Below, in pieces: positions 9,740 to 18,385 of a DNA stretch of 64,000 nucleotides. How positions within the stretch are numbered: the stretch's first letter is position 1; each line of letters begins with the position of its first letter. The DNA lies in NCBI GenBank assembly GCA_021732215.1, contig JAKFVL010000001.1, forward strand, positions 62,001-126,000, given 5' to 3'. The notes under the pieces were generated by a model that saw nothing but the letters and a program-made list of their open reading frames with translations, was not told where the DNA came from and searched no databases. The position numbers and the translations under genes were made by a program. The stretch is from Hyphomicrobiales bacterium (lineage in GTDB: Bacteria > Pseudomonadota > Alphaproteobacteria > Rhizobiales > Xanthobacteraceae).

Positions 9740-10990
9740 TCAGCCCGCCTGTTGTACCAGGTCCGCTGCGCGGTGCCCGGATCGGATCGATCCTTCAATC
9801 GTCGCTGGCAACCCCGTATCAGTCCAGTCGCCGGCAAGAAACAGGTTTTTCATGCCGGAATGGGGGCCCGGCCTCAGCGCATGCTGTTCCGGAGTGGCCT
9901 CGAACGTCGCCCGCCGCTCCCGGACGATCTGCCATTTGGGCAGTTCCGGCGTCCCCAATCCGGACGCCTTGCAGACGTCGTCCCAGATCGCCTGCGCGAG
10001 CTCCTGACGTGGTTTGTCCACGAGACGGTCAGCATCGCTGATCGTGACCGAAAGCCGCTGAGGGAAGGCAAAAAGCCACTCCACCAGCCCTCCCACCACC
10101 CCCAGGATCGGGGGCTGGCCGGGGGGCGGATCGTATCGGAAATGGGCATTCACAATCGCGCGGAACCGGGTCGGAGCCGACAAGCCCGGAAGCAAGGCTG
10201 CGGCAGGGCGGCCGGGAACCGCCAGCACCACGGAATCCCTTTCACCGAGCGTGATCTTGTCGCTGCCGAAATCCAGCGCTGCCGCATGGTCGCCGTTGCG
10301 TTCAATACCCCGCAATTCGCTCATGAAATGGACGCCCATGCCCCGCGCCTTGAGTTGCTCGACGGCTGGTTCGACGAGCACAGCGCTGAGACCCTTGGCA
10401 GCGATCAGCGGACGGCACGCCTGCCCGCCCGCCAGCAGCGTCTCGCGCACGATGGCGCCCGCAAGCCCGGCCGAACCGAGCGGCGGATCGACATTGAGCG
10501 CAGCCAGCAGCAACGGCTGCACGAGGCGGTGATAGAGTGTGCCCTCGCATGGGACCGCGTCGCCGACGAAACGAGACACCGGCGACCAGATCAGCGGCGC
10601 GAGCTTGATGTAGTCCATTAGCGTCGTGTCCGGCACGCGGCGGTTCTTGTCGAATACCCATGTCGGCAGCCGGCCGTTGCCGAGTTGCAGCAGCCACTTT
10701 TTGCCGCTCTTCAAATCCATGAACGGAAACTCGGCCTGCTCCGGGCCTTCCAGACCCGCCTCGGTGCCGATCGAACGCGCATAGGCGCGCGCGTGATGAT
10801 TGCCGGACAGCAGCAGATGATTGCCGTTGTCGATCACAAGGTCGGTTGCCGCATCGTAATAAGAACGGCAGCGCCCGCCCGCAGTCGTCGTCGCTTCGTG
10901 CACCTCGATGCGATAGCCGGCGTTGGCCAGCTTGATCGCAGCGGACAGACCGGACACGCCGGCGCCGATGATGTGAACCGTTTTGGTCAT
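9740..10990 (-). CDS. hpnE: HpnE, hydroxysqualene dehydroxylase
   Basis: This 416-residue FAD-dependent amine-oxidase/desaturase-like protein has the N-terminal dinucleotide motif GAGVSG (residues 9-14) followed by an acidic residue and GGRCRS. At the C terminus, FLAGDWTDTGLPATIEGS is the second FAD contact typical of phytoene desaturase relatives. Next to hpnC and hpnD it is the HpnE enzyme that reduces hydroxysqualene to squalene. Its ATG shares one base with the hpnD stop (TGATG), which implies translational coupling. A carotenoid desaturase would be longer and lie beside crt genes. Confidence 0.93.
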   Translation of the reverse strand: MTKTVHIIGAGVSGLSAAIKLANAGYRIEVHEATTTAGGRCRSYYDAATDLVIDNGNHLLLSGNHHARAYARSIGTEAGLEGPEQAEFPFMDLKSGKKWLLQLGNGRLPTWVFDKNRRVPDTTLMDYIKLAPLIWSPVSRFVGDAVPCEGTLYHRLVQPLLLAALNVDPPLGSAGLAGAIVRETLLAGGQACRPLIAAKGLSAVLVEPAVEQLKARGMGVHFMSELRGIERNGDHAAALDFGSDKITLGERDSVVLAVPGRPAAALLPGLSAPTRFRAIVNAHFRYDPPPGQPPILGVVGGLVEWLFAFPQRLSVTISDADRLVDKPRQELAQAIWDDVCKASGLGTPELPKWQIVRERRATFEATPEQHALRPGPHSGMKNLFLAGDWTDTGLPATIEGSIRSGHRAADLVQQAG

Positions 10991-11832
10991 CAGATAATCG
11001 CGTAACGCAGGAGAATGCCGATCTTGGCAGCCTTGCCGAGTTTCACGGGCTCACGCGGCAGCGCGAAGCCGCGGGCAATCACCAGATCGAGAATCGCATG
11101 ATAGTATTTCGACATGATGCGCGGCGCACGCACGATCCTGCGTGGGTGCCGTGCCATGATCTCGTCAGCGGCAACAAAGTAAGCCTGCGCCTTGTCGACC
11201 AGCGGCGCGCAGGCTTGAGGGATGCTCGGATGCGCGGCAACGGCCAGCGGATCGGTCGATGTAATGCCAGCCTCAAGCAGCACTTCGCGCGGCAGATAGA
11301 GCCGGCCGATCGAAGCGTCTTCGTCGATATCGCGCAGGATGTTGGAGAGCTGCAGCGCGCGCCCGAGGTGATGCGCCAGAGCGATACCGTCGTCTTCCGG
11401 CAGCCCGAAAACACGAACCGATAGCCGGCCGACTGCGCTCGCAACGCGGTCGCAATACAGATCGAGCGTCGCCATGTCAGGGGCGCGGATATCCTGCGGC
11501 ACGTCCATTTCCATGCCATCGATGATGGCGAGGAAATCTTCCTTGCGCATGCCGAACCGCTTCACCGATTCAACGTAGCCCGTGAGCTTCGCGGGCGGCG
11601 CACCGGCGTAAAGCGCGTCGATATCCTTTCGCCATTGCGCAAGTTCGGCGAGACGCTCCGCGCGCGGCGCGGTCGAGTCGGCGATATCATCGACCTGACG
11701 GCAGAACTGATAGATCAGAAACATCGCCTCGCGCTGCGCCTGCGGCAGGATGCGCATGGCCGCATAGAACGAACTGCCGGATGCAGAGCCCTGCGGCGTC
11801 GCTTCTTCGGCGTGATGCGGGATTGCGGTCAT
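10990..11832 (-). CDS. hpnD: HpnD, presqualene diphosphate synthase
   Basis: This 280-residue trans-isoprenyl synthase (squalene/phytoene synthase fold) carries both aspartate-rich motifs, DDIAD at residues 48-52 and DIDED at 168-172. HpnD condenses two farnesyl diphosphates to presqualene diphosphate. Its start overlaps the hpnC stop by 4 nt and its stop shares a base with the hpnE start, so C-D-E are coupled in pathway order. A phytoene synthase is ruled out mainly by this context. Confidence 0.94.
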   Translation of the reverse strand: MTAIPHHAEEATPQGSASGSSFYAAMRILPQAQREAMFLIYQFCRQVDDIADSTAPRAERLAELAQWRKDIDALYAGAPPAKLTGYVESVKRFGMRKEDFLAIIDGMEMDVPQDIRAPDMATLDLYCDRVASAVGRLSVRVFGLPEDDGIALAHHLGRALQLSNILRDIDEDASIGRLYLPREVLLEAGITSTDPLAVAAHPSIPQACAPLVDKAQAYFVAADEIMARHPRRIVRAPRIMSKYYHAILDLVIARGFALPREPVKLGKAAKIGILLRYAII

Positions 11833-12716
11833 TGCCGTTCAGACCCTGATGCCGGCCTGGACATGCTGGCGCGATTACCGCCACGGCGCATCAGACCCGA
11901 CAAAATGCCGCCGATGCTGAGCCCGATCAGTTCGATCTTCGACAAATGAACGCGGTCGGCAAGCGGGTCGCGCTGTTGCAGCATTCGTACGATCCGCAGC
12001 GCATAGGCCTGAATCACGGACACCTCGCAAGCGAGGCGGGTATCGGTGATGCCAGGCGCAAAACCATCGCTCTCATGCAACAACGCTTCGGTGCGCTTCG
12101 CCAGATCGTGGATCACCGAGAGCAGCGCTGGCGGCGAGCGCTCGTTGTTCAGCATCTCGACCGTGACATCGTTGGCCGTCATCGCATCCTGCGGAATATA
12201 GACCCGATCGAGATCGCGATAGTCGTTCCTGCAATCCTGCAGATGATTGTTGATCTGAAGCGCCGCGCACAGCGCGTCCGACGCCGCCCAGGTCGATGTG
12301 CTCTCGCCGTGCACATCGAGCATAAAACGGCCTACCGGCATTGCGGAGTATGTGCAGTAATGAATCAGTTCGTCCCAATTGGCGTAACGCAGCTTGGTCA
12401 CATCCATCCGGAATGCGGTGAGCACATCGAGCGCGTGCCGCGGGGCCATGCCGCGCTCAGCCAGCGCGTGACGCAGGCTCAGTGCTTCCGGCTGGCCGCC
12501 ACCGGTACCGACGAGTTCAGCGCCAAACTGATCGAGCAACGCGAGCTTCTCGTCCGGCTTCAGCGTGGCGTGATCGGCGATGTCGTCAGCAGTACGCACG
12601 AAATTATAGAATGCGAGAATGAGCGCGCGATGACGCGGATGAATCAGCCGCGACGCGACCGGAAAATTCTCGTCCTTGTACCCCTTGCCGGAGCGTAGAT
12701 CGGCAGCGACGCTCAT
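11829..12716 (-). CDS. hpnC: HpnC, hydroxysqualene synthase
   Basis: This 295-residue isoprenyl synthase is homologous to HpnD but more divergent. The first metal motif is DDIAD (44-48) and the second is DCRND (161-165). HpnC converts presqualene diphosphate to hydroxysqualene, which HpnE then reduces. The frame stays open to 12755, but the ATG at 12716 makes a 4-nt ATGA overlap with the hpnB stop and begins MSVAADLRSGKGY, leading straight into DENFPVASRLI; I take that as the start. Confidence 0.94.
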   Translation of the reverse strand: MSVAADLRSGKGYKDENFPVASRLIHPRHRALILAFYNFVRTADDIADHATLKPDEKLALLDQFGAELVGTGGGQPEALSLRHALAERGMAPRHALDVLTAFRMDVTKLRYANWDELIHYCTYSAMPVGRFMLDVHGESTSTWAASDALCAALQINNHLQDCRNDYRDLDRVYIPQDAMTANDVTVEMLNNERSPPALLSVIHDLAKRTEALLHESDGFAPGITDTRLACEVSVIQAYALRIVRMLQQRDPLADRVHLSKIELIGLSIGGILSGLMRRGGNRASMSRPASGSERQ

Positions 12717-13873
12717 CGCGATGCCGATATGTTTGCCTGCGCGCGACCCTTCCACATGCCGCCGCGTCCGCGAAGATGTTGATAGGCCGAGTTCAGCGTA
12801 AAGATCATGTAAGCCGATGCGATGATTGGAAGTGCGGCGCCCCAGAGCGGCGACTGACCGTAGTAGCGCAGCGTGGGCTGAAAGGCGAGCGCCATAAGTA
12901 CCCAGCTACCTGCCGCCAGAAGCCGCGTCAACGGATCGGCGGCGAACACAAGCGCCACGGGAGCAACAAATATCACTGCCATGGCAATGGTCATTCCGGC
13001 GACCACCAGCAATGAATAACGAAGCTGCGCATAGGCGGTGCGCGAAATCATCCGGCCGATGTCGGAGATGCGCTCGGACACGCGGATGCTTCTGACGTCC
13101 TGCGAGAAGCCAAGCCAGATCGGTCCGACCGATTTCAGCTTTGCGCCCAGCGCACAATCGTCGATCAGGGCGCCACGAATGGAGTCGATGCCGCCGATCG
13201 CCTGCAGCGCGCCCCAGCGCGCCAGAATGCAGCCGCCCGCCGCCGCAGCCATCCGGCGGCGTGGCGTGTTTACCCAGCCGAACGGATAGAGCATGCCGAA
13301 GAAGAGCACGAACGCTGGAATCAGAAAACGTTCGGCGAAGCTCACGCAATTCAGCCGCGCCATGATGGAGACCATCACCAGATTCCCAGACCGCAGCCGC
13401 GTGGCGAGTCGAGCGATGACATCGCCCGAGTAGACAATATCCGCATCGGTCAAAAGCACGGCGTCAGGACTGAACTGTACGGCATGATTGAGGCCCTGCT
13501 TCACCGCCCATAGCTTGCCCGTCCAACCCGCCGGCAGCGGCTGGCCTCGCAACACCGTTAACCGGTCGGACGCGCCGATCGCAGCGGCAGCGCGCGCGGC
13601 AAGCTCGGCCGTTCCGTCTGTGCTCTGGTCGTCGATCACGATCATCGATAGCGATCCGGGATACGGCTGCTGCAAGATCGACTTGACGCTGCGCTCGATA
13701 TTGGCCGCTTCGTCACGCGCCGGGACCACGGCGACGATACGCGGCCAGCTCTGACCCGAGGGGGCGGGCAAGTCGTCGAATTTCGATGTGCGCCAGAAAT
13801 CGCCGTGCAGAGCGATCAGATAAATCCAGGCTGCAAGGGCCAAGGCAGCGACAAGGGTGATCAGGGGCAGCAT
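12713..13873 (-). CDS. hpnB: HpnB, hopene-associated glycosyltransferase
   Basis: This 386-residue membrane-anchored family 2 glycosyltransferase has an N-terminal helix (about 1-22), a GT-A domain with DDQS (81-84) and the metal motif DAD (143-145), and three C-terminal helices from about residue 285. hpnB is a standard member of hopanoid clusters, but its exact acceptor is not established; a role in sugar modification of hopanoids is inferred. It is the first gene of hpnB-C-D-E-shc-hpnG, so the operon promoter should lie in the 125 nt upstream. Confidence 0.88.
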   Translation of the reverse strand: MLPLITLVAALALAAWIYLIALHGDFWRTSKFDDLPAPSGQSWPRIVAVVPARDEAANIERSVKSILQQPYPGSLSMIVIDDQSTDGTAELAARAAAAIGASDRLTVLRGQPLPAGWTGKLWAVKQGLNHAVQFSPDAVLLTDADIVYSGDVIARLATRLRSGNLVMVSIMARLNCVSFAERFLIPAFVLFFGMLYPFGWVNTPRRRMAAAAGGCILARWGALQAIGGIDSIRGALIDDCALGAKLKSVGPIWLGFSQDVRSIRVSERISDIGRMISRTAYAQLRYSLLVVAGMTIAMAVIFVAPVALVFAADPLTRLLAAGSWVLMALAFQPTLRYYGQSPLWGAALPIIASAYMIFTLNSAYQHLRGRGGMWKGRAQANISASR

Positions 13874-13998
13874 CGCAAGCGCCGGATTGAACTCGAGTGA
13901 ACCAATTGCATCGCTGCGGTTCTACGACCGACAGGCACAGTTTTCCAACTGATTCTGTGCCGCTCCGATCAACATGCCGCCAATATACCGCTGATCGG
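13874..13998. promoter_or_regulatory. Probable hpnB operon promoter region with hairpin
   Basis: These 125 nt separate the end of a polysaccharide-type membrane gene from hpnB. A 7-bp inverted repeat, GGCACAG (13934-13940) and CTGTGCC (13955-13961), is present. On the minus strand an inner CAGTT-GGAA-AACTG stem competes with it. There is no T-run on either side, so it is not a clear terminator; it may be an operator or a leader structure. No convincing promoter hexamers were found. Confidence 0.3.
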
Positions 13999-15855
13999 TC
14001 AGGGCTTTGCGTCCCAGACCGAGACCTGGGCGCCGTAGGACGGCACCACATATCCGGCGGTCTTGCCGTAGCGCTGCTGAACCTCGAGGGCATCCAGAAT
14101 GCCGGCGAGCTTGTTGTATTGCCAACCCAGAATATCCGGTGCCGGGCTGTCCGGTACATCGAACACAACGATACGATCCGCCGCGCTGCGCCCGATATAG
14201 TCGAGCATCGCGTCCCTGACGCCATCCCGCGACGTGGCGATACCAGGATTGAACTGGGCAACTTGCCGGCGGCACTTGCAATGTTCCTGCGCCGTCCAGT
14301 GGAGCAGCGGCGTTATGCCAAATGTCGCCGCCATCCCGATCGTTCGCGCCTTGCGAACGTCTTCAAGAATCGGACGGACCAGATCGAGGTTCGACGGGCC
14401 GGATGTGGTCCGAATCGCATACGCGGCTGCATTGGCGGACGGAGGTTGCCGAACGAGTGCTGTCGTCAAGATAGCGACAGCCGTCACTGCGCCTGCCCAG
14501 CGCACCGCCTGCGCGCGCAACGGCGCGACCAGACCGAGCAGCACGCCCGCGCCCGCGCCAGCACCGATCCAGACGGAGAAGACCCACGAGCCGAGAAACC
14601 GCCCTTGCCTCTGCGGATGGATCAGCACTGCTGCCAGGGATACCGCTGCGAAAATGAAGACGATCCAGGCGCTGCGCGGAAAGCTGCGTATCCGCAACAG
14701 CGCAATCGCAAACAGCACCAGAGCCAGGGCCGCGACCCAAGACGCCGCGCTAAAGCCGATGGAAAAACTATCCCAGTACAGATTGAAGCCGCCGGTCAGG
14801 CTGTAGCTGGCCTTTGACGGATCGTTGGCGGGGCCCACAAACCAGAGGAACGTCGAGAGCCGCTTCGGCAATAGAAACGACACCGCGATCGGCATGGCAT
14901 GCCACAACAACATCTGACGTCCGGCCGCACCGAGTTCGGGTTCGATGGCGGCGCGATGACGCCGCCACCACAGCGTCAGCCGCAGGAACAGCAAGGCATA
15001 AGCCGCCGTCGTCAGATTGGCCGGCGGATACAACTGGACGGGTTTACCGAAGATGGCGATCGACGTCGGCCCGCGCAGCGCGATCGCTAACGCCGCAAGC
15101 GCAACCAGAACGCATGCGATCAGCAGCGGATCGCGAATCATTGCCCGCACTCCGTCCTTGACCCAGAACCGGGACTGCAGGTCGCGCACCGCGACAATCA
15201 GCCTGCGGAAATCCGCGCTCACCCAGGCAATCGCCATCGAGGCGATCAGCAAACCCCAGTAGTTGCCCTTGTGAAAAAACAGCAGCGTCAGGGCGACGGC
15301 GAGAAAGCGCCATCGCGACGCCGATTGCGGCTGTTCGTGCGCAACTATCCAGGCCCAGATGGCAATGGCTGTCAGCCCTGCACCCAGTCCTTCCAGCATC
15401 ACGTCCGAGCCGAGCAGCCGAAACGCCGGACTCGCCATCACGAGAGCGGCAGCGCATGCGGATGCAATGGCGCGTTGCGCCGGATCGGAAAAGAAGCGCC
15501 GTGCGATCAGCGCCGCGAACGTCACCGTGACGGTCCAGCCGATCAGACTGGGGACGATGGCGATTCGGTAATCGATGCCGCCGAACAGCAGCACGAGACT
15601 GAGCACAAGGCCGTGAAACGGACCCCACACCCGCGATCGCTCGATCTGTGCAAAAAAATCGACTGGGTTCAGCTCACGCAGCGCCAGCGCCAGCGTCAGG
15701 CCGAAATCGAAGTGGCCGTTGCGGTCGTGATAGAGATCGCGCCACAGTCCGTCTGGCGCGCTGTAATAGTCTCCCAGCATTCCGATGGCGAGCGACAGTG
15801 CAACCGCGACAATGCCTGCGAGCACGATCCGGTCGGACAACCCTCCGCGCTGCAT
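13999..15855 (-). CDS. Polytopic membrane protein, possibly a GT-C type glycosyltransferase
   Basis: This 618-residue protein has about twelve hydrophobic segments and one longer soluble tail (about 490-618). I do not recognise a named family. The early loop after the first helix carries acidic and aromatic residues, as in dolichol-phosphate-type GT-C enzymes, so a lipid-linked sugar transferase is a reasonable guess and no more. The ATG at 15855 is 2 nt after the galE stop, and the preceding in-frame codons lie inside galE. It is therefore co-transcribed with galE and probably serves surface-glycan synthesis. Confidence 0.75.
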   Translation of the reverse strand: MQRGGLSDRIVLAGIVAVALSLAIGMLGDYYSAPDGLWRDLYHDRNGHFDFGLTLALALRELNPVDFFAQIERSRVWGPFHGLVLSLVLLFGGIDYRIAIVPSLIGWTVTVTFAALIARRFFSDPAQRAIASACAAALVMASPAFRLLGSDVMLEGLGAGLTAIAIWAWIVAHEQPQSASRWRFLAVALTLLFFHKGNYWGLLIASMAIAWVSADFRRLIVAVRDLQSRFWVKDGVRAMIRDPLLIACVLVALAALAIALRGPTSIAIFGKPVQLYPPANLTTAAYALLFLRLTLWWRRHRAAIEPELGAAGRQMLLWHAMPIAVSFLLPKRLSTFLWFVGPANDPSKASYSLTGGFNLYWDSFSIGFSAASWVAALALVLFAIALLRIRSFPRSAWIVFIFAAVSLAAVLIHPQRQGRFLGSWVFSVWIGAGAGAGVLLGLVAPLRAQAVRWAGAVTAVAILTTALVRQPPSANAAAYAIRTTSGPSNLDLVRPILEDVRKARTIGMAATFGITPLLHWTAQEHCKCRRQVAQFNPGIATSRDGVRDAMLDYIGRSAADRIVVFDVPDSPAPDILGWQYNKLAGILDALEVQQRYGKTAGYVVPSYGAQVSVWDAKP

Positions 15856-15857
15856 TC

Positions 15858-16856
15858 TCAGACCGCCGAGACCGTCTGCGCCGCAAGCAGCTTGCGTTCC
15901 CAAGCCAGCGCATGGGCGACGATCGTGCGCAGATCATCGTGTTTCGGCTGCCAGCCAAGACGCTCGCGAAGCAGGCGCGAGTCCGCCACTACACGCGCCG
16001 GATCGCCCGCACGGCGGGGCGATTCGATGACGGGAAAATCGCTTCCGGACACCGCCTTTACCATTCCAATGACATCGCGCACCGAGAAGCCGCGCCCATA
16101 CCCACAATTCAGAATGGCCGATGGTCGGCCGCTTCGCAGATACAGCAGCGCATCGACGTGCGCAGCCGCGACATCAGCGACATGAATGTAATCGCGCACG
16201 CAGCTGCCATCCGGCGTCGCATAGTCAGTGCCGAAAATCTCCAGCTTCGGACGAATGCCGAGCGCCGCCTGTACGGCTGCCTTCACGAGGTGTGTCGCCG
16301 CGACAGTGGATTGCCCGGTGCGCATCGCGGGGTCGGCGCCAGCAACATTGAAGTAGCGCAGGACAACATAGTTTAGGTCATGTGCGGCAGCCGCGTCGCG
16401 CAGCATCACCTCGGTCATCAGCTTCGACCATCCATAGGGTGACACCGGCACAGTCGGCATCGCCTCGGTAACGACCTCACTGTCCAGCTGCCCGTAGACC
16501 GCAGCCGTCGAGGAAAAAACGAACTGCTTGACGCCGTTCTCGATCGCGGTTTCGAACAGCGCCCGCGAGGCGACCGTATTGTTGGCATAATAGCCGAGCG
16601 GATCGCGAACCGAATCCGGAACGACCGTCGAGGCCGCGAAATGCACCACAGTCTTGAGGCCATGCTCGCGCAACACGCGCCCGACCAGAGCCTTGTCGGC
16701 GACGCTGCCTTGATAGAAAGGTATGTTCCCGGGCACAGACTCGCGAAAGCCGGTCTGCAGGTTGTCGATGACGACGACAGGCTCGCCCATGTCGGCCAGC
16801 CGATACATCATATGGCTTCCGATGTACCCGGCCCCGCCGGTGACCAGAACGGTCAT
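15858..16856 (-). CDS. galE: UDP-glucose 4-epimerase
   Basis: This 332-residue extended short-chain dehydrogenase interconverts UDP-glucose and UDP-galactose. The NAD motif GGAGYIG is at residues 7-13, and the YxxxK catalytic pair is in YGWSK. The length is normal for GalE. The frame is open far upstream, but the protein should begin MTVLVTGGAGYIG at 16856. It supplies UDP-galactose to the neighbouring glycosyltransferases and is followed by a tightly linked membrane protein gene. Confidence 0.94.
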   Translation of the reverse strand: MTVLVTGGAGYIGSHMMYRLADMGEPVVVIDNLQTGFRESVPGNIPFYQGSVADKALVGRVLREHGLKTVVHFAASTVVPDSVRDPLGYYANNTVASRALFETAIENGVKQFVFSSTAAVYGQLDSEVVTEAMPTVPVSPYGWSKLMTEVMLRDAAAAHDLNYVVLRYFNVAGADPAMRTGQSTVAATHLVKAAVQAALGIRPKLEIFGTDYATPDGSCVRDYIHVADVAAAHVDALLYLRSGRPSAILNCGYGRGFSVRDVIGMVKAVSGSDFPVIESPRRAGDPARVVADSRLLRERLGWQPKHDDLRTIVAHALAWERKLLAAQTVSAV

Positions 16857-16999
16857 GACTTGCTCCGCCGCATCGAGCCGCCGCGACGCGGTTTGTTGAG
16901 GTTGCAATATGATGCAAGGCCGGGCAATGGTGCCTCGGCATGCGCGGGTGCTTAACAGGATTTTTCGGGCAAATCGAGCGGGATTCCAGAGGTTTGTGA
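16857..16999. promoter_or_regulatory. Divergent galE/glycosyltransferase intergenic region
   Basis: This 143-nt gap lies between divergent galE and a family 4 glycosyltransferase gene. An inverted repeat TTGCA-N6-TGCAA occupies 16902-16917 and is placed to act as a shared operator. I cannot name a regulator or define promoter hexamers. Confidence 0.35.
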
Positions 17000-18289
17000 A
17001 TGCCGGACACGACCCCGCGCATCTGGATGGATCTGACCACGAGCCTGCGCGCGAGCGGCGGCCAGACCAATGGCACGCTGCGCGTCGAGCGCAGTTTTGC
17101 CCTACAACTGCGGACGCTGTTGGGCGAGCAACTTTCATTCTGCCGGTACGACTCCTCGCGACAGCGCTTCGACCCTGTCGATGCAGCCGCCCTTGCGAGT
17201 GCTACCCGATCATCCGTGACCTCGCCGCATCGCGGACCCGGCGCCAGCAACGCACGCGCCGATCGCCTTGGACGCCGGATCGAGCGAAGCGTGCGGCGTG
17301 CGGTTCGCAGCACGATCAAACGCATTCACGTCGCGCTGCGTGGCAGCGACGCGGCTGCGCATTTCCCTGAAGCAAAGTCCGGCAGCTTGCTGCTGCTCGC
17401 GGGCGAAACCTGGGCGGCCCGTTACGATTTCGACGTGATCGCCCGGCTGCGCGCCGAGCACGGCATCAAGGTCGTGGCCGTCTGTCAGGACCTGATCCCC
17501 GTCACTCATCCGCAATTCTTCGAGAGCGGAGAGTTCGTTGTCCAGTATAACCGCTACGTCGAACTCCTGTCGCGGCACGTCGATCTCGTGATTGCGATTT
17601 CGAGCGCGACCGCAAATGAAATGGACAAAGCCGCACAAAGCTACGGTGGCATGAGCGGCAAGATCGCTGTCATTGAACCTGGGTCCGACGTCGCATCCGC
17701 CGCGGAGCCACGACCGCCGCAGACCGAACGGGCTTTGCAGCCCGGCCAGTTCGTCATCAGCGTCAGCACGATCCAGTCGCGCAAGAACTTCGACCTGCTC
17801 CACCGCCTCTGGCGTCGTTTCGCGCATGACAAGCGCACAGACATTCCGCGGCTGGTCATTGTCGGGCAGCGAGGGTTTGGCAGCGATGCGCTGCTGGCAC
17901 AGATCGCACAGGACGAGACAGTCCGTGACAATCTCACCATTCTGCACCGGACAACCGATGCCGAACTGACCTGGCTCTATCGCAATTGCGCCTACACGCT
18001 CTACCCCTCGTTCGTCGAAGGGTGGGGATTGCCGGTGTCCGAGAGCCTCGCCTACGGCAAGCTGTGTCTTGCGTCGGATACCTCGTCGCTGCCGGAAGCC
18101 GGCGCGGGGCTGGCTCTGCACTTCGGTCCCAACGACGATGCCGCATGGTATGAGGCCATTACCAGTTTGGCCAGCGATCCCGAAAGGCTCCTTGAGACGG
18201 AAGCGCGCATTCGCGCGAACTACAGAATACGCACCTGGCAGGAAGCCGGAAGCGACCTCGCGAACCATCTCAAAGCAATGGTTCGGTGA
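17000..18289 (+). CDS. Family 4 glycosyltransferase
   Basis: This 429-residue GT-B glycosyltransferase has the C-terminal donor-site motif of GT4 enzymes: an E-x7-E element in PSFVEGWGLPVSESLAYG, followed by LPEAGAG. The N-terminal half begins with a DLTT segment and contains a linker rich in Arg and Ser (about 75-115). A second enzyme in this window (23854-25338) shares both the opening and the overall layout, so the two look paralogous. It should transfer a nucleotide-sugar residue onto a lipid-linked surface glycan. The sugar is unknown. Confidence 0.88.
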   Translation: MPDTTPRIWMDLTTSLRASGGQTNGTLRVERSFALQLRTLLGEQLSFCRYDSSRQRFDPVDAAALASATRSSVTSPHRGPGASNARADRLGRRIERSVRRAVRSTIKRIHVALRGSDAAAHFPEAKSGSLLLLAGETWAARYDFDVIARLRAEHGIKVVAVCQDLIPVTHPQFFESGEFVVQYNRYVELLSRHVDLVIAISSATANEMDKAAQSYGGMSGKIAVIEPGSDVASAAEPRPPQTERALQPGQFVISVSTIQSRKNFDLLHRLWRRFAHDKRTDIPRLVIVGQRGFGSDALLAQIAQDETVRDNLTILHRTTDAELTWLYRNCAYTLYPSFVEGWGLPVSESLAYGKLCLASDTSSLPEAGAGLALHFGPNDDAAWYEAITSLASDPERLLETEARIRANYRIRTWQEAGSDLANHLKAMVR

Positions 18290-18385
18290 TAGGATGAACT
18301 CTCACGACCGACGGATCTGATCGCCATTCGCATTGCCCTTGCCATCGTCAATCTGTTTCCGAGCGGCGGCCTGCAACGCGATTGC

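Noticed and set aside
10990-12716. hpnC and hpnD as a carotenoid phytoene synthase (crtB) pair
   Set aside because: Two adjacent paralogues followed by hpnE and shc are the hopanoid arrangement, and no crt genes are nearby.
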